NCBI GenBank assembly: GCA_031269405.1
Contig: JAISZE010000162.1
Span: forward strand, 1-12,645
DNA: 12,645 bases
From: Treponema sp.
GTDB lineage: Bacteria > Spirochaetota > Spirochaetia > Treponematales > Breznakiellaceae
Reading direction: 5' to 3'
Part shown: piece after piece, positions 5,451-12,224 of the stretch
Numbering within the stretch: position 1 is the stretch's first letter
How the letters are laid out: every line of letters starts with the position of its first letter
Translations under genes and position numbers: made by a program
Notes under the pieces: model-generated
Database searches by the model: none
Seen by the model: the letters and a program-made list of their open reading frames with translations, nothing else
Told to the model about the DNA's origin: nothing

Positions 5451-7203
5451 GCTGAACAAGGAAAGGTTCTTCTCCGCTGCGGGCATCTTTATCATCTACA
5501 TGGTTGCCGCAAGCCTGCTCATCATGGGTTTCAGGCTGGTTTTCCCCGGCGAAGCTCCGCCGTTGGTTTGTTTTTCCGCCAACTGGCGTTTGCTGCAAGG
5601 CGCTATAGATGTGTTCGACCTTTTCCCGGCTCTTGCCCTTTCGGGCCTGGCGGTTCCCTTCGGGCTTAAAATCCGGCCTCAGAAAAAATTTACGGCTTTT
5701 TCGCCGAAATTCCTCCAGTCTCTCAGGTCCCCTATCCTGATTTCCATAGCCGCAGCGGGGATGTACGGGGCTCTCTTTTTTCTGGCCCTCCCGGCTGCCA
5801 GGAGTTACGAAGCGGGCCTGCGTTACCAGGGCAGGCTTTACCTGCTGGCAAAGGAACAGGCCCAGTCCTATGCGGATTTGGGGGAATGGAACGAAGCTGC
5901 CCGGCTGGTTGCGATCTGCGAACAAATATGGCCCCTGGGGCCTGATATTGAAAAACTAAGGACCGAATCTTCCATCAGGACAGAAGAAGCGCGGCTTGCC
6001 CAGATGAGTCCTGAAAGAACGCCGGGGAGCGCGTCTTCTTTGCGGCCCGGCCTGCCGGACCAGCGGCCCCTAAACGCTGCGGAAGCCCTGGTCATGGCAG
6101 AAACCGCCATAGAGGAAGAACGCTTCTACGACGCCCATTGGCTGGCCGCGCTGGGAAGCCGCCTGGCCGCTGAGGGAAGCGCCGAGACAGGGGCCGCGGC
6201 CAGGCTTGCTAGCCGGGCCTGGAACGCTGTAAACTCCCTGGAACCCACTTCACGGGAAAGCCGGGCCTACCGGATCTACCGCCTCAAACGGGACGGCTAC
6301 GAGGCCCTGGTAAGCGAAGACTGGATCCCTGCGTATTACCTCTTCCTTGAACTCCTGAGCCTTGCCCCTGAGGATCCTGACATTGCAAAATACCTTTCCG
6401 TAAGCGAACAGGGGACTACCCAGGCGGCCTTTTTTACCGATGAGATGGAACTTTCCATAGGGGAAATGTATACAGACGCTGTTTTCTCCCTGCCCCTGGG
6501 GGTGGGCAGGGGGGTCATGCGCCTTGCTTCCCTTTTGCTCCTGCCCGATTCCGCCTACGGCACAGGAGCCGAAATCCTGGCTTTTGACCGGGAGGGAAGG
6601 CCCACATGGCGTATGGAAGCTCCTTATGTGAAGATACTGCCCTTCTCTCTGGACTCAGGTCCCAGAATATCGGTCCTTATGCGCGCCCTGGACCGGACGG
6701 ACGGAACAAAGCGCTGGGAGCCCCTGGTTCAAAGCCTGGGGGAAAATGCTCCTCGAGGCGCCCATATAAGTTTTTCCCTTAGCTGGGATGATTTTCTCCT
6801 TCTGCCGGATCTGCGCCTGGGACCGGAAAACCTCTCCGTAAGCAGCCTTATGGCCGCTTCACGGATAGCGGGGAATTACGGTTACCTGCCCCAGGTACTG
6901 GAAGCCGAAATTATCCGCCGTTTTGCGGAGACTGCGGTTTTTCTGCCCATAGCGGTGCTGGTTCTGGTTATAGCCTGGCGTTACCGGGCCCTGAAACGGC
7001 CCAGGTACCTGGGTATCCCTATGATGGCGATACTGCCTGTGGTATTTAACGGAGCCGTGCATTTTTACCGGAGCTGCCTTAACAACCTGGGAATCTGGAC
7101 GGTTATCACTTTTGGGTTCACCCTGGGGATCATCGCCTTTGCCGTAGGGGTGCTTGTCTTCTTGATCCTTTCGCTGATACTTCTTGCGGCCCAGCATGGT
7201 TAA
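5443..7203 (+). CDS. Unrecognised large membrane protein with TPR-like helical region (3 TM - large domain - 3 TM)
   Basis: The 586-aa product has membrane helices at about 11-33, 57-75 and 97-119. A long soluble part follows. Residues about 128-325 are helical and TPR/solenoid-like (YADLGEWNEAARLVAICEQI; ALVMAETAIEEERFYDAHWL; YEALVSEDWIPAYYLFLELL). Residues about 330-465 are beta-rich (MELSIGEMYTDAVFSLPLG; GAEILAFDREGRPTWRMEAP; HISFSLSWDDFLLLPDLRLG). Three more helices follow at about 499-515, 523-541 and 551-582. The C-terminal stretch EAEIIRRFAETAVFLPIAVL is loosely like the conserved E..RR..P segment of LptF/LptG before their last helices, which suggests a divergent permease partner of the upstream protein. 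This is inference. GTG at 5431 is an alternative start, but ATG 5443 is preferred because GGAGGT (5427-5432) sits 10 bases before it. Confidence 0.75.
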   Translation: MIKLNKERFFSAAGIFIIYMVAASLLIMGFRLVFPGEAPPLVCFSANWRLLQGAIDVFDLFPALALSGLAVPFGLKIRPQKKFTAFSPKFLQSLRSPILISIAAAGMYGALFFLALPAARSYEAGLRYQGRLYLLAKEQAQSYADLGEWNEAARLVAICEQIWPLGPDIEKLRTESSIRTEEARLAQMSPERTPGSASSLRPGLPDQRPLNAAEALVMAETAIEEERFYDAHWLAALGSRLAAEGSAETGAAARLASRAWNAVNSLEPTSRESRAYRIYRLKRDGYEALVSEDWIPAYYLFLELLSLAPEDPDIAKYLSVSEQGTTQAAFFTDEMELSIGEMYTDAVFSLPLGVGRGVMRLASLLLLPDSAYGTGAEILAFDREGRPTWRMEAPYVKILPFSLDSGPRISVLMRALDRTDGTKRWEPLVQSLGENAPRGAHISFSLSWDDFLLLPDLRLGPENLSVSSLMAASRIAGNYGYLPQVLEAEIIRRFAETAVFLPIAVLVLVIAWRYRALKRPRYLGIPMMAILPVVFNGAVHFYRSCLNNLGIWTVITFGFTLGIIAFAVGVLVFLILSLILLAAQHG

Positions 7204-7978
7204 GCGGCTCAGGGTCCTGGCAGGCGCCCTTATTGGGGGCCTTATCGGGCTCCTTGGCGGTTTGCCGGGACTCGTTATCGGGATGATTCTGGGAGTCATG
7301 GTGAGTGAACTTATCAGCCAGTTCCGCAGCGACCGCGAAGTCCTGGGCTATTACGACAATCCCGGAAAAACAGATTTTTACGAAGGGGAACCGGGGCTGG
7401 CCGCATGGTGCGCCCTGGGTATTCTTATCTCCGGTACAAGCGCCGAATCCGGCGGCGGAAACGGGGAAGCCGGGTTTGAACAGACCATACGTATGGCCCG
7501 GGTCAGCTTTCCGGGCCCTAATGCGGATCGTTCCCTTATCGAGCATTTTTGCCGTCTGGTGTGGTCCCGGCGGAAAACTCTGAATCCAGACCTCCTGGCG
7601 GAAAGCCTGGCTGCCAGACGGAAAACCCGCGGGGATCTTCCCTTTGCGGCCCAAAGCCTTTACAGCCTGGCATCTGAGGAAAAAGCCCGGAACCTGGCGG
7701 AACAAATCTGCCTTATCCTGGATCCTTCTTTCAGGGTCAACAGGGAAGAAGATAACGGGGACCAGGAGAAAACAACGCCCTGGAAAATCCTGGATCTTCC
7801 GCCTGGGACGCCTCTCAGGGAAGTTAAATCCCATTTCCGCAGACTGGCGGCCCAGTTTCATCCCGACAGCCTCCAGGTCCTGAACGAAGAACAACGGGAA
7901 ATCGCCGCCAGGGCTTTTATCGCTATTGAGGAAGCCTATAGGGAAATAATGAAAACAAGTCCGCCCGGACAGGATTGA
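7196..7978 (+). CDS. DjlA-like membrane-anchored J-domain co-chaperone
   Basis: The product (260 aa) has the DjlA layout. An N-terminal Gly-rich membrane segment (about 6-37, LAGALIGGLIGLLGGLPGLV) is followed by a TerB-like all-helical middle (about 62-175, starting EGEPGLAAWCALGILISGT) and a C-terminal J domain (about 195-253, PWKILDLPPGTPLREVKSHF). The invariant His-Pro-Asp is at residues 222-224 (QFHPDSLQ). DjlA proteins sit in the inner membrane with the J domain in the cytosol and stimulate DnaK ATPase to remodel membrane-linked clients. The first glycine-rich helix could mediate dimerisation, as in E. coli DjlA. TTG at 7184 is an alternative start, but ATG 7196 matches the 8-base overlap used by the previous pair. 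No strong Shine-Dalgarno precedes it, so translation is probably coupled to the gene at 5443. Its clients may be the two upstream membrane proteins (inference). Confidence 0.85.
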   Translation: MVKRLRVLAGALIGGLIGLLGGLPGLVIGMILGVMVSELISQFRSDREVLGYYDNPGKTDFYEGEPGLAAWCALGILISGTSAESGGGNGEAGFEQTIRMARVSFPGPNADRSLIEHFCRLVWSRRKTLNPDLLAESLAARRKTRGDLPFAAQSLYSLASEEKARNLAEQICLILDPSFRVNREEDNGDQEKTTPWKILDLPPGTPLREVKSHFRRLAAQFHPDSLQVLNEEQREIAARAFIAIEEAYREIMKTSPPGQD

Positions 7979-8057
7979 GGCATTGAAGCGAATTTCCCCA
8001 TGGTTTACGTACTTTGATTCGTTGCGAAGGGTGCATACCCCGTCTGCTGTATTAGAC

Positions 8058-8086
8058 TTGTTTAATAACACCAGAGATACTATACT
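8058..8086 (+). promoter_or_regulatory. Candidate transposase promoter at the IS5-type left end
   Basis: TTGTTT (8058-8063), 17 bases, then TATACT (8081-8086). The -35 lies inside the putative terminal repeat, a usual arrangement in small insertion sequences. It may now read into the fused remnants and the operon behind them. Confidence 0.45.
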
Positions 8087-8118
8087 GGCGGCATAAAAAA
8101 GGGAAAAAAGGCAGAGGA

Positions 8119-8463
8119 TACCAAGCGATTGTTTATAAACGGCTGTACGGGGTAAAACCCGCGGCATTTGAAAAAATGCTCTCTCTTCTACAAAAGGAAA
8201 AGGGGTATAACAAGCAGCTTGCACGTAGACGTGTAGTCATTGAACATATCAATGCCAAGATCAACCAACGGATGCTGGGGAATGAAAGTTTTGACCGAGA
8301 GGAGGCCGCCCGGGCGCACCGGGAAGCAACGATACGGCGGATGGCCGAATATGGCGGGACCATTCTGGCCGTCCAGGATACCACGGGGGTAAACTACAAC
8401 CGGGAAGAAAGCCGGGATGGGCCGGCAAGCCATGAGAGCAAGAAGATACGGCCGATATTATAG
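8119..8463 (+). pseudogene. Chimeric transposase remnant: IS5-type N and C ends fused to IS4/Tn5-type fragment
   Basis: The open frame is readable from about 8119 to the TAG at 8461-8463; an internal ATG at 8176 gives 95 codons. It begins with YKRLYGVKPAAFEKMLSLLQ, an N-terminal helix typical of IS5-family (DDE_4) transposases. It passes at once to YNKQLARRRVVIEHINAKI (from residue 11 of the ATG 8176 reading), the motif carrying the catalytic Glu near the end of the same family, so roughly the central 200 residues, including both catalytic Asp, are missing. At about residue 31 it switches to LGNESFDREEAARAHREATI and GGTILAVQDTTGVNYN, the IS4/Tn5-type block with the first catalytic Asp (D68). 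It then jumps to NREESRDGPASHESKKIRP, a segment normally further on, so the IS4 part also has an internal deletion. A GAGG word (8114-8117) precedes the frame, but no in-frame ATG follows at a suitable distance. Non-functional. Confidence 0.8.
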
Positions 8464-8486
8464 AGGAAAAAGAGAGTTTTAGATGG

Positions 8487-9053
8487 TTGGAAACCCTGGA
8501 ACGGAGTACGGCAGTGGAAGTTACCGCCTTACAAGGGTCGTATAACACCTTTATCGGGCTTCACATGGAGGCTTCCGGCCCTGTCCACAACCCGGCGCTT
8601 ACTACGGCCAAAAACGAAGCGAAAGCGGCCTTCGTTGATCTCTGCCAAATTATGATAAACTTCCGCCTCAAAAACCCCAAAATATCCAAGGCAAGACTCC
8701 GGGAACTGGGGGTTTACATACCGGACGGGATACGGACGCCCAAGCCCCGGCCCACAACGTATCCCAGTTTTCAGATTATCCAGAAAGGAGCGGGGATGCT
8801 GGGTATCATTTACCGTGAAGGGACGGGTAGGAAGGGGTCAAAGCTGCCGGAGGTAGCGGGGGCACGGGTTTACTACGGCGTACCCGGCGCTCCCCCGGCG
8901 GAACAGAAAGAACTCCTGGCGTCGGTGTTCGCCACCCCCTGCCCCCATACCATCACGTTCCGGGAGACAGACAGCGACAAGCGGGCGTACTTTGCGTTAC
9001 AATGGGAGAACAGCAAGGGCGAGGAAAGCCCCTGGAGCGAGATTATTCCCTAA
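8487..9053 (+). CDS. Hypothetical protein (helical plus beta C-terminal domain), 5' end replaced by transposase DNA
   Basis: The frame opens after a stop at 8433-8435. Its first part, IIEEKESFRWLETLERST (8457-8510), continues the IS4-type transposase after a frameshift of -1 or +2 near 8457-8460. From AVEVTALQGSYNTFIGLH on (about 8511) it is a different protein: a helical bundle (NPALTTAKNEAKAAFVDLCQ), a linker (YIPDGIRTPKPRPTTYPSF), then a beta-rich end (ARVYYGVPG, YFALQWENSKGEESPWSEII). I recognise the pattern of a hypothetical family in Treponema and Bacteroidetes whose intact members have about 40-60 more residues at the N-terminus. Function unknown; the end resembles a fibronectin-like beta fold. 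The only start in the open frame is a TTG at 8487 with no Shine-Dalgarno, so this is probably a 5'-truncated pseudogene, although 188 codons remain open. Confidence 0.65.
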   Translation: METLERSTAVEVTALQGSYNTFIGLHMEASGPVHNPALTTAKNEAKAAFVDLCQIMINFRLKNPKISKARLRELGVYIPDGIRTPKPRPTTYPSFQIIQKGAGMLGIIYREGTGRKGSKLPEVAGARVYYGVPGAPPAEQKELLASVFATPCPHTITFRETDSDKRAYFALQWENSKGEESPWSEIIP

Positions 9054-9056
9054 TAT

Positions 9057-9070
9057 AGTAAACGCTTATA
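9057..9070. promoter_or_regulatory. LacI/CcpA-type operator-like palindrome upstream of the esterase operon
   Basis: AGTAAACGCTTATA matches the LacI/CcpA-type consensus TGWAARCGYTWNCA at 12 of 14 positions, with the diagnostic central CG at 9063-9064 and the inner palindrome TAAACGCTTA. It lies 17 bases before the ATG at 9087, where a bound repressor would block transcription or initiation. TATACT (9067-9072) and TAATAT (9051-9056) are possible -10 boxes, but no good -35 was found. No LacI-family regulator gene is in the window. Confidence 0.4.
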
Positions 9071-9086
9071 CTTGAATGGAGGAGTT

Positions 9087-10091
9087 ATGTACAAGACGCC
9101 ATTGGAATTTAACCGGGCAAAAACCGCTGCCATTACCCCGTCCATGCGCTGGGACGGCAGTGAGGATTTTACCCTATGGCAGGGCCGGGCCCGCGCCAAA
9201 CTGCTGGAACTTTTGGGGTTGCCCTTCACAAACTGCGGCGAGCAGTTTCAAATTGAGTACCGGGAAGACCGGGGAACCTTTACCGAAACCCGTTTCCGTT
9301 TTCAAAGCGAGGAGGGCTTTTCTGTTCCCGCTCATCTCTGGGTTCCCAAGGGCGCATCTGAGCCTGTCCCCCTAACCGTTTGTTTGCAGGGACATTCTAC
9401 GGGGATGCATATTTCCCTGGGAAGGCCCAAGTATCCGGGGGACGCGGCTTCTAGCGGGGACGGCGACCGTGATTTTGCGGTACGGGTCATTAAAGAGGGA
9501 TATGCTGCGCTGGCTATTGAACAGCGCTGTTTTGGCGAACAGGGGGGCACGGAAAAAGGTCCGGATTGTACCGTTTCTTCGCTGGCGGCTCTTCTTATCG
9601 GAAGAACGGCCATTGGGGAGCGGGTGTGGGATGTCCAGCGGGCTCTGGATGTGGTGGAAAAAGAATTCCCGGAGATAGACCGGAACAAGATTATCTGCAT
9701 GGGGAATTCCGGGGGCGGTACAAGCGCTTTCTTTGCAAGCTGCGTTGATTCCCGTATCAAATACAGCATGCCCAGCGGTTATTTCTGTTCCTTTGACGAC
9801 TGCATAGGGGCCATGTATCACTGCACCTGTAACTTTATTCCCAACATCCGCCTGTTTTTCGATATGGGCGATCTTGCCGGCCTCGTTGCCCCTCGGCCTA
9901 TGGTAATTGTATCCGGCAGGGATGATCCCATATTCCCCCTGCCGGGAGTCCAAAAGGCCTACAAGGAGGCCCGGCGTATGTATTCGGGAGCCGGAGCGCC
10001 GGACAAGCTGGCCCTTGTCGTCGGGGAAGGGGGACACCGTTTTTTTGCGGATTTAGGCTGGGAGGCCATGAACCGGTATATTGGTAGTTAG
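9087..10091 (+). CDS. Alpha/beta hydrolase, acetylxylan-esterase-like
   Basis: The product (334 aa) is an alpha/beta-hydrolase. The nucleophile elbow is GNSGGG (206-211) with Ser208. The acid is probably Asp279 or Asp280 (VSGRDDPIFP) and the base His317 (GEGGHRFF). The oxyanion region is CLQGHSTGMH (99-108). The order of motifs, the ~330-aa length and WDVQRALDVVEKEFPEIDRNK before the elbow fit the acetylxylan-esterase/Abhydrolase_7-like group that deacetylates xylan oligosaccharides or related esters. Substrate is inferred. No signal peptide is seen, so it likely acts in the cytoplasm on imported oligosaccharides. TTG at 9072 is an alternative start, but ATG 9087 is preferred because GGAGGA (9078-9083) immediately precedes it. 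It heads an operon with the next three genes. The protein is Cys-rich for its size (a YHCTCNF patch at 244-250), which is unexplained. Confidence 0.88.
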   Translation: MYKTPLEFNRAKTAAITPSMRWDGSEDFTLWQGRARAKLLELLGLPFTNCGEQFQIEYREDRGTFTETRFRFQSEEGFSVPAHLWVPKGASEPVPLTVCLQGHSTGMHISLGRPKYPGDAASSGDGDRDFAVRVIKEGYAALAIEQRCFGEQGGTEKGPDCTVSSLAALLIGRTAIGERVWDVQRALDVVEKEFPEIDRNKIICMGNSGGGTSAFFASCVDSRIKYSMPSGYFCSFDDCIGAMYHCTCNFIPNIRLFFDMGDLAGLVAPRPMVIVSGRDDPIFPLPGVQKAYKEARRMYSGAGAPDKLALVVGEGGHRFFADLGWEAMNRYIGS

Positions 10092-10096
10092 AGGGG

Positions 10097-10140
10097 TTTC
10101 AAAATTTCAGTTTTTGGACTAGGTTCTTATGTTTTTGAAA
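10097..10140 (+). repeat. 8-base inverted repeat reaching the ribosome site
   Basis: TTTCAAAA (10097-10104) is the exact reverse complement of TTTTGAAA (10133-10140), with a 28-base loop. The right arm abuts and partly overlaps the GAAAGGAG ribosome site (10137-10144) of the next gene, so a hairpin could limit its translation. The stem is weak (AT-rich). Confidence 0.35.
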
Positions 10141-10150
10141 GGAGTTTTTT

Positions 10151-11260
10151 ATGCAGGACAGGATACTTCAGAAATTACCGAATCCTTTGGTAAATAACGA
10201 CGGGACGCCGATTCAAACTGCCGGGGAATGGATCTCCAAGCGGGAGCGGATTACGGAACTGGTGGTTGGGATGGAATACGGCGGCCTGCCCCCCCAGCCG
10301 GATGAGTTGGAAGTGGAACTGCACTGTTCCGCCATCAACGGAACGGTAGAGACGTACCGTATCACCGCCGGGACCGGGGGGCGGCGGCTTAGTTTTGAAC
10401 TTCAACTTTTTATTCCCCCCCATGACAAGGGCGTCAGATTACCGGTGGTTTTAAGCGGCGACGGCTGCTGGCGGTATATGAATGACAAGGTTATTGACGC
10501 TGTCAATGCCCGCGGGTTTATCGCTGCCCGGTTCAACCGTACCACTATTGTCAGCGATTTGTACACCGAAGAGGATGCAAGAAAATCACCGCTCTACCGG
10601 GTTTTTCCCGGTATTGAATCGGGTACTATAGCAGGCTGGGCCTGGGGCTACCACCGCTGTGTCGATGCCCTGTTACGGCTTCCCCAGGTGGATCCGGCGT
10701 GTATCGCCATTACCGGCCATTCCCGTGGAGGGAAAACGGTTTTGCTTGCGGGGGCCGCCGATGAGCGTATTGCTTTTACCGCCGCCAACGGCAGCGGCGC
10801 CGGGGGTGCGGGCTGCTGGCGTTATCTTATGAATGAGCCACATGATGAGGAGGACCAGCGCAGCGAGGTTTTGGCGGATCTCCTGAAAGTTGTTCCTCAA
10901 TGGCTGGGACCGAAAATGCGGGACTTTAAGGATCATGAGGAGCTTCTCCCCTTTGATCAGCATTACCTGAAAGCCCTCGTGGCGCCCCGCTACTATATTC
11001 AAACCGAAGGGTTTAAGGATATATGGGCAAATCCCAAGGGGGCTTATCAAACCCTGTTGGCCGCCCGGAGCGTCTACCGCCTTATGGGTGCGCCGGACAG
11101 GATTCTCTCCCGTTACCGGGAAGGTGGCCATAGCCATACGCTGGAGGACTTCGATGTACTCCTGAATGTGATGACCGCCGCCCGGTCCGGCCAGGCCCAG
11201 AATAGCGATTACTATGCGAATCCCTATCCTGGGATGGAAAATATCTTTGACTGGAATTAA
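10151..11260 (+). CDS. Glucuronoyl-esterase-like hydrolase (CE15-type alpha/beta hydrolase)
   Basis: The product (369 aa) looks like a carbohydrate esterase family 15 protein: nucleophile motif GHSRGGKTVLLAGAADERI (189-207, Ser191), then NGSGAGGAGCWR (213-224), DQHYLKALVAPRYYIQ (269-284) and the His motif GGHSH (325-329, His327). CE15 enzymes cleave the ester between 4-O-methylglucuronate of xylan and lignin alcohols. In fungal CE15 the catalytic Glu lies in the QESGAGG loop; here that loop reads NGSGAGG, so Glu is replaced by Gly214. Asp290 (TEGFKDIW) after the late strand is in the classic acid position and may serve instead, as in some bacterial members. No signal peptide is present, so a cytosolic location is likely, unusual for a lignin-carbohydrate enzyme and more consistent with processing imported glucuronate esters. 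GAAAGGAG (10137-10144) is a strong ribosome site 6 bases before the ATG. Distance to the previous gene is 59 bases and to the next 13. Confidence 0.85.
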   Translation: MQDRILQKLPNPLVNNDGTPIQTAGEWISKRERITELVVGMEYGGLPPQPDELEVELHCSAINGTVETYRITAGTGGRRLSFELQLFIPPHDKGVRLPVVLSGDGCWRYMNDKVIDAVNARGFIAARFNRTTIVSDLYTEEDARKSPLYRVFPGIESGTIAGWAWGYHRCVDALLRLPQVDPACIAITGHSRGGKTVLLAGAADERIAFTAANGSGAGGAGCWRYLMNEPHDEEDQRSEVLADLLKVVPQWLGPKMRDFKDHEELLPFDQHYLKALVAPRYYIQTEGFKDIWANPKGAYQTLLAARSVYRLMGAPDRILSRYREGGHSHTLEDFDVLLNVMTAARSGQAQNSDYYANPYPGMENIFDWN

Positions 11261-11273
11261 AGGAAAAAATTCT

Positions 11274-12206
11274 ATGCAAAACGAAAAATATCCGATAAAA
11301 GAAAAAATCCGGCAGTACCGCTGGAATTTTGAAGGCCGTAGTATCCCTATGGGCGTCGGCTGCGCCTGGGTAAGCGCTGCGAAAACTGAGCAGGAAGGTC
11401 TGGAAATCCTCCTCAAGAGTTACGAGGCAGGTTTCCGTTATTACGATACTTCCCGCCGCTACGGAGAGAGCGAACTCATAGTTGGCCGGTTTCTCCGGGA
11501 AATCGACCGGAAGACGATTTTTCTTGCCACCAAGGCGGGTTTTAGTTTTCAGCAAGCTGACGGATTTGAACAATTCAAGCGGGATTTCTACGAAAGTTTC
11601 ACTCGCCTGGGGGTGGATTATATTGATCTCTATCAGATCCACGATACGGAGAATTACGATCGCTCTGTGCCCGAGGTTATCCCCTTTCTACGGGAGCGGC
11701 AAAAGGAGGGGCTTATCGGGTATATCGGCCTGGGAACCCGGTCCCTCGCGGCTCATTGTCAGGGCGTGGCCTGCGGAGACATTGAATCTTCTTTGAGCTA
11801 TATGGATTACAATCTATTGAAGCTGTCGGCCCTGCCCCTCATCGATCTTGCCCGGCGGCACGGTACGGCCTTTATCAACGCGTCGGTCCTGCTCTTCGGC
11901 TTAATCAAAAGCCCCGATCCCCTGGCCAAGCCGGCCTACGGACCGGAACTTCTGCACCGCCAGTTTGCCAAAAAAATGCAGGATCTCTGCCGGAGACTGG
12001 GAATCGACATAGTGGCGGCGTCCCTGCAATTTTCGCTCCTCAACCCGGATATTGACATGACCCTCAACGGCCTTAGGCGCATGTCGAACTTGGAGTCCAC
12101 CATCAATGCCATGCGTTACAGGATTGAACCGGAACATTGGGCGGCCATTACGGAACTGCAAAGAACCCATCCTACCATCGGAATCCCCGATGAATGGAAT
12201 TTTTGA
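11274..12206 (+). CDS. Aldo/keto reductase family oxidoreductase
   Basis: The product (310 aa) has the AKR tetrad in order: Asp58 and Tyr63 (YYDTSRRYGESELIVG), Lys87 (LATKAGF) and His123 (LYQIHDTEN). The barrel strands IPMGVGC, YIGLGT and the C-terminal NPDIDMTLNGLRRMSNLEST segment agree. AKRs use NADP(H) or NAD(H) to interconvert aldehydes or sugars with alcohols or lactones. The closest look is the L-galactose/D-threo-aldose dehydrogenase-type group (MGVGCAW start, YDTSRRYGESE), so a sugar dehydrogenase acting on esterase products is plausible, but the substrate is inferred. The frame is open upstream to an ATG-like start at 11214, inside the previous gene. The ATG at 11274 is chosen because AAAGGA (11259-11264) lies 9 bases upstream and the AKR fold starts about 20 residues later. 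It is 13 bases after the esterase stop, clearly one operon. Confidence 0.9.
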   Translation: MQNEKYPIKEKIRQYRWNFEGRSIPMGVGCAWVSAAKTEQEGLEILLKSYEAGFRYYDTSRRYGESELIVGRFLREIDRKTIFLATKAGFSFQQADGFEQFKRDFYESFTRLGVDYIDLYQIHDTENYDRSVPEVIPFLRERQKEGLIGYIGLGTRSLAAHCQGVACGDIESSLSYMDYNLLKLSALPLIDLARRHGTAFINASVLLFGLIKSPDPLAKPAYGPELLHRQFAKKMQDLCRRLGIDIVAASLQFSLLNPDIDMTLNGLRRMSNLESTINAMRYRIEPEHWAAITELQRTHPTIGIPDEWNF

Positions 12207-12224
12207 GAACAAAGGAGACAGATT

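Larger units (their letters stand above)
8053..8513 (+). mobile_element. Fused remnants of an IS5-type and an IS4/Tn5-type insertion sequence
   Basis: The left end, TTAGACTTGTTTAATAAC (8053-8070), looks like the terminal repeat typical of some IS5-family elements; this is a remembered pattern. IS5-type transposase sequence runs from about 8119 to 8265, and IS4/Tn5-type sequence from about 8266 to 8513. No right-hand terminal repeat (a GTTATTAAACAAGTC-like word) and no target duplication were seen. The element is incomplete on the right and internally deleted, so it cannot move by itself. Confidence 0.7.

Noticed and set aside
7986..8032. AGCGAAT...ATTCGTT hairpin after the J-domain gene as a terminator
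   Set aside because: Long loop, a G-U pair and no T run.
7130..8224. Long minus-strand open frame (364 codons) opposite the J-domain gene
   Set aside because: It runs antisense to the DjlA-like gene, its translation lacks domain pattern and is rich in Pro, Arg and Gln as expected of a shadow frame in GC-rich DNA.
10673..11416. Minus-strand open frame (247 codons) opposite the CE15-like and reductase genes
   Set aside because: It is antisense to two clear enzymes with full catalytic motifs and has no ribosome site or recognisable motif.
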